Notes: generated by a model from the sequence alone, not told the origin. Counted from the first letter of the stretch, positions 53,331 to 62,609 are shown. The stretch: DNA of 64,000 nucleotides from Cupriavidus sp. AU9028 (GCF_019795295.1 NZ_JAIMCG010000019.1:24120-88119); one strand, 5' to 3'. A program made the numbers and translations.

Positions 53331-55118
53331 TTAGAACAGCTCCGCGTCCAGCGCCATCAGCGAGGCGGCGCCCGCCCGGGCCATGCGAATCTGGCTGGCG
53401 GTTTCCGGCAGCAGCCTGGCGAAGTAGAAGCGGGCGGTGGCGAGCTTGGCGACGTAGAACTTGTCGCCGCTGTCCTGCTTGTCCAGCGCGATCTTCGCCA
53501 TCCGGGCCCAGAAGTAGGCGAACACCAGATGGCCGACCACGCGCAGGTACGGCACCGCGGCGGCGCCGACTTCGTCGGGATTGCCCATGGCCTTCATGCC
53601 GATTTCCATGGTCAGCTTCTGCACCTTGTCGCCCAGGTCCGCCAGCGGATTGACGAACTCCTGCATCGCCTCGTTGGTGCCCTCTTCCTCGACGAACTGC
53701 TGCACCAGCTTGCCGAACGCCTTCATCTTCGCGCCCATGTCGCCCAGGATCTTGCGGCCCAGCAGGTCCAGCGCCTGGATCGTGTTGGTGCCCTCGTAGA
53801 TCATGTTGATGCGGGCATCGCGCACGTACTGCTCCATGCCCCATTCGGCGATATAGCCGTGGCCGCCGAATACCTGCATGCCCTCGTTGGTCGACTGGAA
53901 GGCGTTGTCGGTCAGGAAGGCCTTGATCACCGGCGTCAGCAGCGCGACCAGGTCGCCGGCCTGCTTGCGCACCGCCTCATCCGGGTGCGACAGCTCGCGG
54001 TCGATCTGCAGCGCGGTCCAGTAGCTGAAGGCGCGGCCGCCTTCGGCGTAGGCCTTCTGGGTCAGCAGCATGCGGCGCACGTCGGGATGCACGATGATCG
54101 GGTCGGCCGGCTTGTCCGGTGCCTTCACGCCGGTCAGCGAACGCATCTGCAGCCGCTCCTTCGCATAGGCCAGCGAGTTCTGGTAGGCCACTTCGGTCAG
54201 CCCCAGCCCCTGCATGCCCACGCCCAGACGCGCGGCGTTCATCATCACGAACATCGCGTTCAGGCCCTTGTTGGGCTCGCCCACCAGCCAGCCGCGCGCG
54301 CCATCGAGGTTCATCACGCAGGTGGCATTGCCGTGGATGCCCATCTTGTGCTCGATCGAGCCGCAGCGGATGCCGTTGCGCTCGCCCGGCTTGCCGTCGG
54401 CATCCGGAATGAACTTGGGGACGACGAACAGCGAAATGCCCTTGGTGCCCTGCGGCGCGTCGGGAAGACGGGCCAGCACCAGGTGGATGATGTTCTCGGC
54501 GAGGTCATGCTCGCCGGCGGAGATGAAGATCTTGGTGCCCGTCAGCAGGTACGAGCCGTCGCCGGCGGGCTCTGCCTTCGTGCGCAGGATGCCCAGGTCG
54601 GTGCCGCAATGCGGCTCGGTCAGGCACATGGTGCCGGTCCATTCGCCGGAGACCAGCTTGGGCAGATAGCGGTCGCGCAGCTCCTGCGTGCCGTGCGCAT
54701 GCAGGGCCTCGTAGGCGCCGTGCGACAGGCCAGGATACATGGTCCAGGCCTGGCTGGCCGAGTTCAGCATCTCGAACAGCGCATTGTTCACGAGGATGGG
54801 CAGGCCCTGGCCGCCGTAGTCGGGATCGCAGGCCAGCGCCGGCCAGCCGGCTTCGACATACTGCCGGTAGGCCTGCTTGAAGCCCGACGGCGCCGTCACC
54901 ACGCCATCGCCATGGAAGGTGCAGCCTTCCCGGTCGCCAGTCTGGTTCAGCGGGAAGACGACCTCCGCGCAGAACTTGCCGGCTTCCTCCAGCACCTGGT
55001 TGATGGTGTCCGCGTCGACTTCGGCGTGACGCGGCATCGCCTGCAGTTCTGCCTCGACGCCCAGCAGTTCATGCAGCACGAACTGCATGTCGCGCAGGGG
55101 AGCGGTGTATTGGCCCAT
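53331..55118 (-). CDS. Acyl-CoA dehydrogenase (long form)
   Basis: The 595-residue FAD enzyme oxidises acyl-CoA to trans-2-enoyl-CoA, the first beta-oxidation step. The start MGQYTAPLRDM at 55118 is chosen because AAAGGAGA lies just upstream; an in-frame ATG at 55151 is less likely. The N-terminal ACAD domain (about 40-160), the mid-domain with MCLTEPHCGTDLG (about 163-175), and the C-terminal helical domain with FGGHGYIAEWGMEQYVRDARI (pieces: GGHGYIAEWGMEQ, RDARINMIYEGTNTIQ, about 424-450) are visible. A C-terminal extension typical of the ~600-residue subgroup follows. First structural gene after the TetR regulator. Confidence 0.92.
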   Translation of the reverse strand: MGQYTAPLRDMQFVLHELLGVEAELQAMPRHAEVDADTINQVLEEAGKFCAEVVFPLNQTGDREGCTFHGDGVVTAPSGFKQAYRQYVEAGWPALACDPDYGGQGLPILVNNALFEMLNSASQAWTMYPGLSHGAYEALHAHGTQELRDRYLPKLVSGEWTGTMCLTEPHCGTDLGILRTKAEPAGDGSYLLTGTKIFISAGEHDLAENIIHLVLARLPDAPQGTKGISLFVVPKFIPDADGKPGERNGIRCGSIEHKMGIHGNATCVMNLDGARGWLVGEPNKGLNAMFVMMNAARLGVGMQGLGLTEVAYQNSLAYAKERLQMRSLTGVKAPDKPADPIIVHPDVRRMLLTQKAYAEGGRAFSYWTALQIDRELSHPDEAVRKQAGDLVALLTPVIKAFLTDNAFQSTNEGMQVFGGHGYIAEWGMEQYVRDARINMIYEGTNTIQALDLLGRKILGDMGAKMKAFGKLVQQFVEEEGTNEAMQEFVNPLADLGDKVQKLTMEIGMKAMGNPDEVGAAAVPYLRVVGHLVFAYFWARMAKIALDKQDSGDKFYVAKLATARFYFARLLPETASQIRMARAGAASLMALDAELF

Positions 55119-55191
55119 CAGAATCTCCTTTGGATTTGTGGATGCCGCCACGCCGCCCGTGCCTCCAGGGCACGTCGCGCCTGTGACGGCG

Positions 55192-55836
55192 TCAGGTCCG
55201 GTAGGACTGGATCAGCTTGTTGAGTGCGACCATGGCAAGCTCGGCGCTGTCCGGCAAGCGCAGGAAACGGGCATCGTGATGCAGGCCCAGTTCCAGGCTG
55301 TACATCTCGAACAGCATCAGGCGCGGATCGCAGTCCGCGCGCAAATGGCCCTCTTCCCTGGCCTGGTCGATCGCGCGGGTCAGGGCGGCACGCCAGATGG
55401 TGACGCTCTTGACCAGTTCGTCGCGCACCGGGCTTTCCGCGCGGTCGTCGTACTCGACGGCGCCGCTGATATAGATACAGCCGGTGGTCACTTCCTGGAT
55501 GCGCTTTTCCATCCAGCGCCGCACCATCGACCACAGCCGCGGCAGTCCCCGCGGCTCCTTCAGCGAGGGGTAGAACACCTCCTGCTCGAAGCGCCGGTGG
55601 TACTCGCGCACGACCTCGACCTGCAGGTCCTCTCGCGAACCGAAGTGCGCGAAGACGCCGCTCTTGCTCATCTGCATCCGTTCCGCCAGCAGGCCGATGG
55701 TCAACCCTTCGAGCCCGTCGCGGGACGACAATTCCAGCGCGGCGTCCAGAATCGCGGCGCGTGTCATCTCCCCCTTGCGCATGGGCGCGGGGGAGGCGGA
55801 CGTGCCGGTTTCGAGACGGACTGACTGGTGTCGCAT
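55192..55836 (-). CDS. TetR-family regulator of fatty-acid degradation
   Basis: A 214-residue repressor with a TetR_N helix-turn-helix (RAAILDAALELSSRDGLEGLTIGLLAERMQMSKSGVFAHF, in pieces: TRAAILDAALEL, TIGLLAERMQMSKSG, about 25-64) and an unrelated ligand domain. It is the first gene of the beta-oxidation series and lies 73 bases before the acyl-CoA dehydrogenase. A perfect GAACG-GT-CGTTC palindrome lies about 130 bases upstream, over its probable -35 box, suggesting autoregulation and control of the operon by acyl-CoA. The inducer is inferred from context. The ~22-residue N-terminal leader before the HTH is variable. Confidence 0.9.
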   Translation of the reverse strand: MRHQSVRLETGTSASPAPMRKGEMTRAAILDAALELSSRDGLEGLTIGLLAERMQMSKSGVFAHFGSREDLQVEVVREYHRRFEQEVFYPSLKEPRGLPRLWSMVRRWMEKRIQEVTTGCIYISGAVEYDDRAESPVRDELVKSVTIWRAALTRAIDQAREEGHLRADCDPRLMLFEMYSLELGLHHDARFLRLPDSAELAMVALNKLIQSYRT

Positions 55837-56125
55837 GATCTGTTTCTCCGTACTTTTTCAGCCGCTGCGCCGGCATTGCTGTACACCGGGGCAAGGGCGT
55901 TGGCTATCGCGTTCCCGACCTGCCCTGGGACGCCTGGCGAATGCACGCAGTCTAAGCCAAAAAAGAACGGTCGTTCAGATTATTCTGGCGCACGCCGACG
56001 GCATCAAGCTTTGAATTAGACCGGCGCTTCTAATCGCCCCGCGCTGCAGCACAAGTGCGCCCATGCTGCGTGCGCGGCTTCGCAAGCGTGTTTCGCGACA
56101 TCGCGTTGCCGCATTGCGGCGAAGC
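55837..56125. other. 289-bp region between TetR and cardiolipin synthase
   Basis: It holds the tetR promoter and operator-like palindrome (55965-55976) and, beyond it, the 3' flank of the cardiolipin synthase gene. The minus-strand TAGACT at 55954-55949 is the likely -10 box of tetR. I see nothing else. Confidence 0.45.
55965..55976. promoter_or_regulatory. TetR-type operator palindrome
   Basis: GAACG (55965-55969), GT, CGTTC (55972-55976) is a perfect 5-bp inverted repeat with a 2-base centre, flanked by A- and T-rich steps. It overlaps the expected -35 of tetR. The single copy of this palindrome, next to a TetR gene, makes it the likely binding site. Confidence 0.6.
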
Positions 56126-57541
56126 TCAGTACCGGCCCGCGGCGCCGGCGACCATGACGCCGAAACGCAACAGCAGATAGGCCGCCCAGTCGCCGAAGCG
56201 CCGCAGCGCACCGCGGCGCGCGTGCGCTTCGGCGACGACCTGCCGGCTGCGCAAGGCGATGGCCCGCTCCAGTTCGTGGCGCAGCCGGGCGGCGAAGCCG
56301 GCGTCGTACACCGCCACGTTGGCCTCGCGGGCCAGCAGCAGGCTGAACGGGTCCATGTTGCTGGACCCCACCGTGGCCCAGCTGTCGTCGACGACGGCCA
56401 CCTTGGCGTGCAGGAAGCTCTCGTTGTATTCGTGGATCTCGACGCCCGCTTCGAGCAGCGTGGCATACAGGGCGTGCGTTGCGTAGTGCTGCAGCTTGTA
56501 TTCGACCATGCCTTGCAGCAGCAGCCGCACGCGCACGCCGCGCCGGCGGCAGGCCAGCAACGCTCGGCGCATCTTGTGACCGGGCAGGAAGTAGGCGTTG
56601 GCAATGATGACATCGCGCCGGGCGGCACCGAGCGCCTGCAGATAGGCGCGCTCGATGGTGCGCCGGTTGCGCAGGTTGTCGCGCAGCAGCAGCGCCGCGC
56701 GTACTCCGCGAGTACTGCCGCCATTGCTGCCCCCGCGGTTCGCCAGTCCCGCCGGCGCCTCGCCCGGCGGATCGGGCGGAACCGCGGCCGCCTGTCGAGG
56801 CTGCGGGAATTCCGCGGCAAGCGCCGCCAGCCCGCGCGGCTCGGCACGCAGGGCAACGCGCCACCAGAGCCGCTCGGCCGTCAGCGCCACTTGCCCGGCG
56901 ACCGGGCCGGTCACCCGCACGGCGAAGTCGTAGCGCGGACCCAGCTGGGCCTCGTCGAACGGCCCATGATTGTGGTCGTCGATGATGTTGATGCCACCGA
57001 CGAAGGCAATCTCGCGATCGATCACGGCAAGCTTGCGATGCAGCCGGCGCAACTGGCTGCGGCCGGGACGGAAGCGCCGCAAGGGCCGGTAGATGCGCAC
57101 CTTGACGCCACCGTTGAGCAGCCGCTCCTTCAGTTCCGCCGGACAGCCGTCCGCGCCGAAGCCATCCAGCAGCAGCCGCACCGATACGCCGCGCGCCGCC
57201 GCGCGCATCATCGCATCGGCGACCGCGCGCCCGACCGTGTCGTCCTCGTAGATATAGGTTTCGATGCTGACCGACAGTTGGGCGCCGTCGATGGCGTCGA
57301 TCAGGGCGGGAAAGAAGTCGCCGCCGCCGCGCAGCAGTTCTACCTGGTTGCCGTCCAGCGCACGATTGCCGGCCGCGCGCGGCAGCCGCGCCCAGGCAAG
57401 CCGATCCGCGACCCGGCTTGCGCCGCTGCGCCGCGGCGCCGTGTCGGGCGGCTGCGGGGACGCGACCGGCGCCGGCTGCTGCCCGGCAGCCGGCTGGCCG
57501 GCGGTCAGATGTTCGGGTTCCTTGCTATCGATACTGGACAT
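56126..57541 (-). CDS. clsB: Cardiolipin synthase (ClsB-like phospholipase D family)
   Basis: The 471-residue enzyme makes cardiolipin from two phospholipids. It carries two HKD motifs: HRKLAVIDREIAFVGG (about 167-182) and HAKVAVVDDSWATVGSSN (about 383-400), the latter with the His-Lys-Asp triad. Its length and the lack of N-terminal membrane helices fit ClsB rather than ClsA. A Pro/Gln-rich N-terminal leader (about 1-45) and a Pro/Gly-rich insert around 255-275 are low-complexity. It lies on the minus strand, divergent from the MobB-like gene. Confidence 0.9.
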   Translation of the reverse strand: MSSIDSKEPEHLTAGQPAAGQQPAPVASPQPPDTAPRRSGASRVADRLAWARLPRAAGNRALDGNQVELLRGGGDFFPALIDAIDGAQLSVSIETYIYEDDTVGRAVADAMMRAAARGVSVRLLLDGFGADGCPAELKERLLNGGVKVRIYRPLRRFRPGRSQLRRLHRKLAVIDREIAFVGGINIIDDHNHGPFDEAQLGPRYDFAVRVTGPVAGQVALTAERLWWRVALRAEPRGLAALAAEFPQPRQAAAVPPDPPGEAPAGLANRGGSNGGSTRGVRAALLLRDNLRNRRTIERAYLQALGAARRDVIIANAYFLPGHKMRRALLACRRRGVRVRLLLQGMVEYKLQHYATHALYATLLEAGVEIHEYNESFLHAKVAVVDDSWATVGSSNMDPFSLLLAREANVAVYDAGFAARLRHELERAIALRSRQVVAEAHARRGALRRFGDWAAYLLLRFGVMVAGAAGRY

Positions 57542-57671
57542 GCCTCGATTATCCGTCGGGAGCGGGCGGCTTCTGCACGTAGCAGCGACTCTGCTATCGT
57601 GCGGACGTCATCCCGCACGGAAGCCCGGACGGGCCCTTCCTCTCTTCATATTCCATTTCCGCCTTCGCATC

Positions 57672-58250
57672 GTGAGACGTTTCGGCATTGCTGGCAGTTC
57701 AGGAAGCGGCAAGACCACCCTGCTGGAAGCCCTGCTGCCCTGGCTGGCGCCACAAGGGTTGGCGCTGGCGTGCATCAAGCACACCCACCATGCGCTGCCC
57801 CTGCCGGGAGCCGTCGACGGCGCGCTTGCAGTCCGCGTGCAGCCATCGGCCGACCAGCCGGGCAAGGACTCCTGGCGGCTTGGCCGCGCCGGCTGTCCGT
57901 GCGTGATCCTGGCGGGCCCCGGCCCCGGCCCTGGTCCTGTCGCGGCGACCGGGGCGGCGACCGGGGCGGCAGCACTGGAAGCGGCACTGGCGCTTGTCCC
58001 CGCCAGCACCGATCTGGTGCTGATCGAAGGCTTCAAGCAGGTGGACCTGCCCACCCTCGAAGTGTTTCGCCCGGCGGTGGGCAAGCCGCCCCTGTGGCCG
58101 AGCTGCCCCGGCATCGTCGCGGTCGCCACGGATGCCGTCGACGCGATCCGGGCGCGGACCGGCCTGCCGGTTCTCGATCTGGCCGACATCGATGCGATCG
58201 GCAAGATGGTGCTGCGCCATGCGCAAGCCTGGGCCGGCCAGCGCTGCTGA
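57672..58250 (+). CDS. mobB: MobB-like GTP-binding protein (molybdopterin guanine dinucleotide pathway)
   Basis: The 192-residue P-loop protein starts with GTG at 57672 (MRRFGIAGSSGSGKTTLLEA), giving Walker A GSSGSGKTT (about 8-16). MobB assists MobA in attaching GMP to molybdopterin. The family motifs KHTHHALPLPG, VLIEGFK and the Asp/Ala-rich end are visible. Odd: after GCPCVILAGP, the sequence has a Gly-Pro run (about 79-87) and a 12-base direct repeat encoding Ala-Thr-Gly-Ala twice (about 90-98). No other moco gene is adjacent. Convergent with the EEP nuclease gene across 21 bases. Confidence 0.83.
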   Translation: MRRFGIAGSSGSGKTTLLEALLPWLAPQGLALACIKHTHHALPLPGAVDGALAVRVQPSADQPGKDSWRLGRAGCPCVILAGPGPGPGPVAATGAATGAAALEAALALVPASTDLVLIEGFKQVDLPTLEVFRPAVGKPPLWPSCPGIVAVATDAVDAIRARTGLPVLDLADIDAIGKMVLRHAQAWAGQRC

Positions 58251-58271
58251 CGGCGCCGCGACCGAGAGCGT

Positions 58272-59075
58272 TCAGGGCCCCACGTCGGCGACGTCGCCGC
58301 CGATCTTCTCGGCGTGCAGCGGATTGACCTCGGGCACCTGTGGCCGCGCCAGTTCGGCCACCAGCGGCACGTGGTCCGAGCGCTGGGCCCAGTCGCGGCC
58401 CGTCAGCACCCGCGCCCGCTCGATATCGAATCCCCGCACATAGATGCGGTCCAGTTGCCACCAGGGCATATGGCTGGGAAAGGTATGCAGCCGGCTGCCC
58501 CGCGCCTGAGACGCCTCCATCGCGCCGAGGGTATTGCAGATCAGTGCGTCGAGCCGGTGGTTCCAGTCGTTGAAGTCCCCGGCGATCACCAGCGGCGCAT
58601 CCGGCGGCACCACGCTGCGCACGCGCTCGACCAGCGCCTCGGCCTGCCGGGCGCGGCTGCGGGCGAACAGGCCGAAATGCACGCAGATCAGATGCGACTC
58701 CAGCCCATGGATGTCAGCCACCGCATGCAGCAGGCCGCGCTGCTCGAAGCGGTGGTCGGAAATGTCCAGGTTTTCCGACATCAGGATCGGATGGCGCGAC
58801 AGGATCGCATTGCCGTGATGGCCGTGATCGTAGACCGCGTTGCGGCCGTAGACCGAATGCTTGTAGACGTCGGTCGCCAGGTAGTTCAGCTGGGTATGGT
58901 CCGGATCGAACAGTTCGGCGGCGATCAGCCGGTCGTTGCGGTCCTGCACCTCCTGCAGGAAGACGATGTCGGCGTCCACTGTCTGCAGGCCGTCGCGCAC
59001 GTGCTGGATGCGCGGCTTGCGGGAGATCCCCGTCAGGCCCTTGTGGATGTTGTAGGTGACCACCCGCAGCTTCAT
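58272..59075 (-). CDS. Endonuclease/exonuclease/phosphatase family protein
   Basis: The 267-residue EEP protein starts MKLRVVTYNIHKGLTG at 59075. Catalytic Mg-site motifs are NIHKG (about 9), IVFLQEVQDRN (about 38-48), HGNAILSRHPI (about 86-96), VHFGLFARSR (about 131-140), GDFNDWN (about 166-172) and the terminal SDHVPLVAEL (about 234-243). The substrate is unknown: DNase I-like, sphingomyelinase-like and nocturnin-like proteins share these motifs. The ATG overlaps the nudB stop (ATGA), so nudB and this gene are translationally coupled. Confidence 0.87.
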   Translation of the reverse strand: MKLRVVTYNIHKGLTGISRKPRIQHVRDGLQTVDADIVFLQEVQDRNDRLIAAELFDPDHTQLNYLATDVYKHSVYGRNAVYDHGHHGNAILSRHPILMSENLDISDHRFEQRGLLHAVADIHGLESHLICVHFGLFARSRARQAEALVERVRSVVPPDAPLVIAGDFNDWNHRLDALICNTLGAMEASQARGSRLHTFPSHMPWWQLDRIYVRGFDIERARVLTGRDWAQRSDHVPLVAELARPQVPEVNPLHAEKIGGDVADVGP

Positions 59076-59563
59076 TGTGCCTCCCCGAGATCCGCCGCCC
59101 GCGCCGCGCCGCCTGCCCTGCCCGCGCTGCGCCAGGTCAGCTCGCGGATCGCCTCGGCATTGCTGCGGGAGAAGCACCGCTGCGCCGCCTCCTCCAGCGG
59201 CAGCCAGGCCCACTGCAGGTGTTCGCGCGGCGCCAGTACCACCGGCAGCGGCGTGGCGACGCACAGCCCGAACCAGTGCTCGACGTTGCGGGTGATGCCG
59301 GGGGCGTAGCGGTGACGCCACTCCGGATAGATCTCGTATTCGATGTGATGCCCCCAGTCCTGCAGCGAATGCTCGCCGGCAATGATGCCGGTTTCCTCCG
59401 CCACCTCGCGCGCGGCGGTCAGCGCCAGCGGCTCGTCCAGGCTGTCGAGACTGCCGGTGACGGACTGCCAGAAGCCGGGCCGGTCCGCCCGCTCCAGCAG
59501 CAGGACCTGCAGGTCGGGCGTGTGGATGACGACCAGCACGGATTCCGGGATCTTGTAGGGCAT
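59072..59563 (-). CDS. nudB: Dihydroneopterin triphosphate diphosphatase
   Basis: NudB removes pyrophosphate from dihydroneopterin triphosphate in folate synthesis. The 163-residue protein starts MPYKIPESVLVVIH. Its Nudix box GSLDSLDEPLALTAAREVAEETGII (pieces: GSLDSLDEP, AAREVAEETGII, about 37-61) is complete. The SVLVVIHTPDLQVLLLER opening and the C-terminal HLQWAWLPLEEA are those of E. coli NudB. In beta-proteobacteria nudB usually sits downstream of aspS, and here it lies about 1.2 kb downstream on the same strand, separated by an unknown gene. Confidence 0.92.
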   Translation of the reverse strand: MPYKIPESVLVVIHTPDLQVLLLERADRPGFWQSVTGSLDSLDEPLALTAAREVAEETGIIAGEHSLQDWGHHIEYEIYPEWRHRYAPGITRNVEHWFGLCVATPLPVVLAPREHLQWAWLPLEEAAQRCFSRSNAEAIRELTWRSAGRAGGAARAADLGEAQ

Positions 59564-59703
59564 GGGATTGAGCAGGATCAGGCCAACAGCTTAACGCACG
59601 GGCCTGTCGTTTCCACCGGCGTCCGTCCGACATGACGCCTGCGGCCGGCGGAATCTAGGTGCGCTATACGGCGCTTGAGAAGGTGGCGCCGCCTTTTGGA
59701 ACG

Positions 59704-60585
59704 TCAGGCCTGCTCCTCGCGCGGCACGGCGGGACGCTGCCAGCTGTCGAAGACGTCGGGCGAATCGCCATGGCCCCAGGCGGCACGAAGTTGCTGCATC
59801 AGTGGCGCCAGGGCCTCGGTGTAGCGGGCGGCGGCGGACTGCGCGTCGCGCGCCAGCGCCTCGGCGCTGGCATGGGCGCGCGCCTGCAGTTCGCTGCGCG
59901 CCTGCGCCACTTCCTTCTCGCGCTGGCCCAGCGAGTGGTATTTCTGGATCAGGAAGCGCTGGTAGTCGCCCGCTTCCGCCGCCGGGGCGGATTGCGCGTT
60001 GACCTGTTCGAAGCGCAGCACGATGCTGGCGGTTTCCTGTTCAATCTGGGTCGCTTCCGCGCTCAACGCCAGCAGCTGATCCTGCAAGGCCAGCGCCTCG
60101 CGCCGCTGCGCCTGCAGTTGCGACGCCAGCGACTCGAAGGTGCGCTGCGCCGCCAGGTAGGCCTGGACCACCGGCTGCGGGGCCACCACCAGCAGCGGAT
60201 CCGCCCCGCTGCCACGGCGCCCGGTCAGCAGCGCATCCTCATGCAGCCGCAGGTTGCCGACCTCCTCCAGCCAGCGGCCGCGGGCCATCACGGCGGCGAC
60301 GGTGTCCAGCGCGACCTTGCGCAGCGCTTCCGCGCGCTGCAGCTGCACGGCGTTGACATCTCCCGCGCCACCCGCCTGGGCAGCCGCGGCCTGGGCAATA
60401 TCCGGCACGCATGCGGCCACCGTGGTCGCCACCGATTCCGACATCGCCTGGGCGGACTTGCGCACTGCGCGGCGCAGCTCGAACTTGGCCAGCAGCATCA
60501 TCACCAGGCCGGCTACCAGCCAGGTCAGGATGATCTCGGCATGCTCGAGCAGGAATGCGCGGATCAGTTCGATATCCAGTGTCAC
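59704..60585 (-). CDS. Membrane-anchored coiled-coil protein of unknown function
   Basis: I recognise no family in this 293-residue protein. It starts with GTG at 60585, with AGGAGA six bases upstream. One hydrophobic segment (about 15-34, EIILTWLVAGLVMMLLAKFE in part: TWLVAGLVMMLLA) is followed by a long Ala/Gln/Glu/Arg-rich stretch with heptad patterns (about 135-270, for example QLQAQRREALALQDQLLALS and GQREKEVAQARSELQARAHA). A Gly-rich loop lies near 70-75. Topology is probably inner membrane with a large cytoplasmic or periplasmic coiled coil. It is the only gene between aspS and nudB and is preceded by the aspS terminator. Confidence 0.7.
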   Translation of the reverse strand: MTLDIELIRAFLLEHAEIILTWLVAGLVMMLLAKFELRRAVRKSAQAMSESVATTVAACVPDIAQAAAAQAGGAGDVNAVQLQRAEALRKVALDTVAAVMARGRWLEEVGNLRLHEDALLTGRRGSGADPLLVVAPQPVVQAYLAAQRTFESLASQLQAQRREALALQDQLLALSAEATQIEQETASIVLRFEQVNAQSAPAAEAGDYQRFLIQKYHSLGQREKEVAQARSELQARAHASAEALARDAQSAAARYTEALAPLMQQLRAAWGHGDSPDVFDSWQRPAVPREEQA

Positions 60586-60753
60586 GTTGATCTCCTAGCA
60601 GGACAGGCATGGGTGCGGTAGCCGTCACCGCCAATGGGTGGACAGACCGCCGGCCGAGTGGGTTCGTTCCGACAGGAAACAATTGGAAACCAGCGGCGGC
60701 GCGCGGTCAAAGCCGAACCGCGCGGCACCGGGGCGGTGCCGGGGCGGCGCCAC

Positions 60754-60785
60754 AAACAAAAACGGCCGCGCTTCGCGCGCGGCCG
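60754..60785 (-). terminator. Intrinsic terminator of aspS
   Basis: GGCCGCGC (60764-60771) and GCGCGGCC (60777-60784) form a GC-rich stem with a 5-base loop. On the minus strand it is followed by a T-rich run (TTTTTGTTT), 16 bases after the aspS stop. Confidence 0.9.
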
Positions 60786-60800
60786 CCTCGCTGCCGGGTA

Positions 60801-62609
60801 TCAGCCGGCCGTCTTCGGCTCGGCCTGGCGCAAGCGGATATGCAGCTCGCGCAGCTGCTTCTCGTCGACCGAGCTCGGCGCCTGCGTCAGCAGGTCCTGC
60901 GCGCGCTGGGTCTTCGGGAAGGCGATCACGTCGCGGATCGAATCGGCGCCGGCCATCATCGTGACGATGCGGTCCAGGCCGAAGGCGATGCCGCCATGCG
61001 GAGGCGCGCCGTACTGCAGCGCGTCCAGCAGGTAGCCGAACTTGGCGCGGGCTTCTTCCTCGTTGATCTTCAGCGCGCGGAACACCTTGCTCTGTACGTC
61101 CTCGCGGTAGATACGGACCGAGCCGCCGCCGATCTCCCAGCCGTTCAGCACCATGTCGTAGGCCTTGGCGATGCACTTGCCCGGGTCGGTGGCCAGGTAT
61201 TCCAGGTGCTCGTCCTTCGGGCTGGTGAACGGGTGGTGCATGGCCACCCAGCGCGCGTCTTCCTCGTCGTACTCGAACATCGGGAAGTCAACCACCCACA
61301 GCGGCTTCCACGCGTCTTCGAACAGGCCATTGGCCTTGCCGAACTCGGAATGGCCGATCTTCAGGCGCAGCGCGCCCATGGCGTCGTTGACCACCTTGGC
61401 CTTGTCCGCGCCGAAGAACAGGATGTCGCCGTCCTGGGCGCCGCTGCGCTTGAGGATCTCGGCGATGGCATTGTCGTGCAGGTTCTTGACGATCGGCGAC
61501 TGCAGGCCGTCACGGCCCTTGGCCACTTCGTTGACCTTGATCCAGGCCAGGCCCTTGGCGCCGTAGATGGCAACGAACTGGGTGTAGGCATCGATCTCGC
61601 CGCGCGAGATCTGGCCGCCGCCCGGCACGCGCAGCGCGACCACGCGGCCGTTCTCGTTGTTGGCCGGCGCCGAGAAGACCTTGAAGTCGACGTCCTTCAT
61701 GACTTCGGTCAGCTCGGTGAATTCGAGCTTGACGCGCAGGTCCGGCTTGTCCGAACCGAAGCGGGCCATCGCCTCGCGGAACTCCATCACCGGGAACTGG
61801 GCGTCCAGATCGACGTCGATGGTGTTCTTGAACACCGTGCGGATCATGGTCTCGAACAGATCGCGGATGTCCTGCTCGTTCAGGAACGAGGTTTCGCAGT
61901 CGATCTGGGTGAACTCGGGCTGGCGGTCGGCGCGCAGGTCCTCGTCACGGAAGCACTTGGTGATCTGGTAGTAGCGGTCGAAGCCGGACACCATCAGCAT
62001 CTGCTTGAAGATCTGCGGCGACTGCGGCAGCGCGAAGAAGTGGCCCGGGTTGACGCGCGAGGGCACCAGGTAGTCGCGGGCGCCTTCCGGCGTGCTCTTG
62101 CCCAGCATCGGCGTCTCGATGTCGATGAAGCCCTGCGCGTCCAGGTACTTGCGCACTTCCATCGCCACCTTGTAGCGCAGGCGCAGGTTGTACTGCATCT
62201 GCGGGCGGCGCAGGTCCAGCACGCGGTGCGTCAGGCGGGTGGTTTCCGACAGGTTGTCGTCGTCCAGCTGGAACGGGGGCGTGACCGACGGGTTCAGCAC
62301 CGTCAGCTCGTGGCACAGCACCTCGATCTTGCCCGAGGTCAGGTTGGCGTTCTCGGTGCCCGCCGGCCGCGCGCGCACCTTGCCGGTGACGCGGATGCAG
62401 AACTCGTTGCGGATCTCTTCGGCAACCTTGAACATCTCCGGACGGTCCGGATCGCAGACGACCTGCACCAGGCCCTCGCGGTCACGCAGGTCGATGAAGA
62501 TCACGCCACCGTGGTCGCGGCGACGCTGGACCCAGCCGGTCAGGGCCACTTCCTGGCCCGTCAGTTGTTCGGTCACCAGACCGCAGTAGTGAGTACGCAT
62601 GGAGGACAT
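60801..62609 (-). CDS. aspS: Aspartyl-tRNA synthetase
   Basis: AspRS charges tRNA(Asp), and the non-discriminating bacterial form can also misacylate tRNA(Asn). The 602-residue protein starts [10 protein letters not shown] at 62609. The N-terminal OB domain (about 10-110, [20 protein letters not shown]) is followed by class II motif 1 (FIDIETPML about 162), motif 2 ([15 protein letters not shown] about 218-232), a GAD domain (about 285-430) and motif 3 ([15 protein letters not shown] about 541-555). Discrimination by residues of the anticodon domain was not assessed. It lies 44 bases after the DUF502 stop and ends at a strong terminator. Confidence 0.97.
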   Translation of the reverse strand: MSSMRTHYCGLVTEQLTGQEVALTGWVQRRRDHGGVIFIDLRDREGLVQVVCDPDRPEMFKVAEEIRNEFCIRVTGKVRARPAGTENANLTSGKIEVLCHELTVLNPSVTPPFQLDDDNLSETTRLTHRVLDLRRPQMQYNLRLRYKVAMEVRKYLDAQGFIDIETPMLGKSTPEGARDYLVPSRVNPGHFFALPQSPQIFKQMLMVSGFDRYYQITKCFRDEDLRADRQPEFTQIDCETSFLNEQDIRDLFETMIRTVFKNTIDVDLDAQFPVMEFREAMARFGSDKPDLRVKLEFTELTEVMKDVDFKVFSAPANNENGRVVALRVPGGGQISRGEIDAYTQFVAIYGAKGLAWIKVNEVAKGRDGLQSPIVKNLHDNAIAEILKRSGAQDGDILFFGADKAKVVNDAMGALRLKIGHSEFGKANGLFEDAWKPLWVVDFPMFEYDEEDARWVAMHHPFTSPKDEHLEYLATDPGKCIAKAYDMVLNGWEIGGGSVRIYREDVQSKVFRALKINEEEARAKFGYLLDALQYGAPPHGGIAFGLDRIVTMMAGADSIRDVIAFPKTQRAQDLLTQAPSSVDEKQLRELHIRLRQAEPKTAG

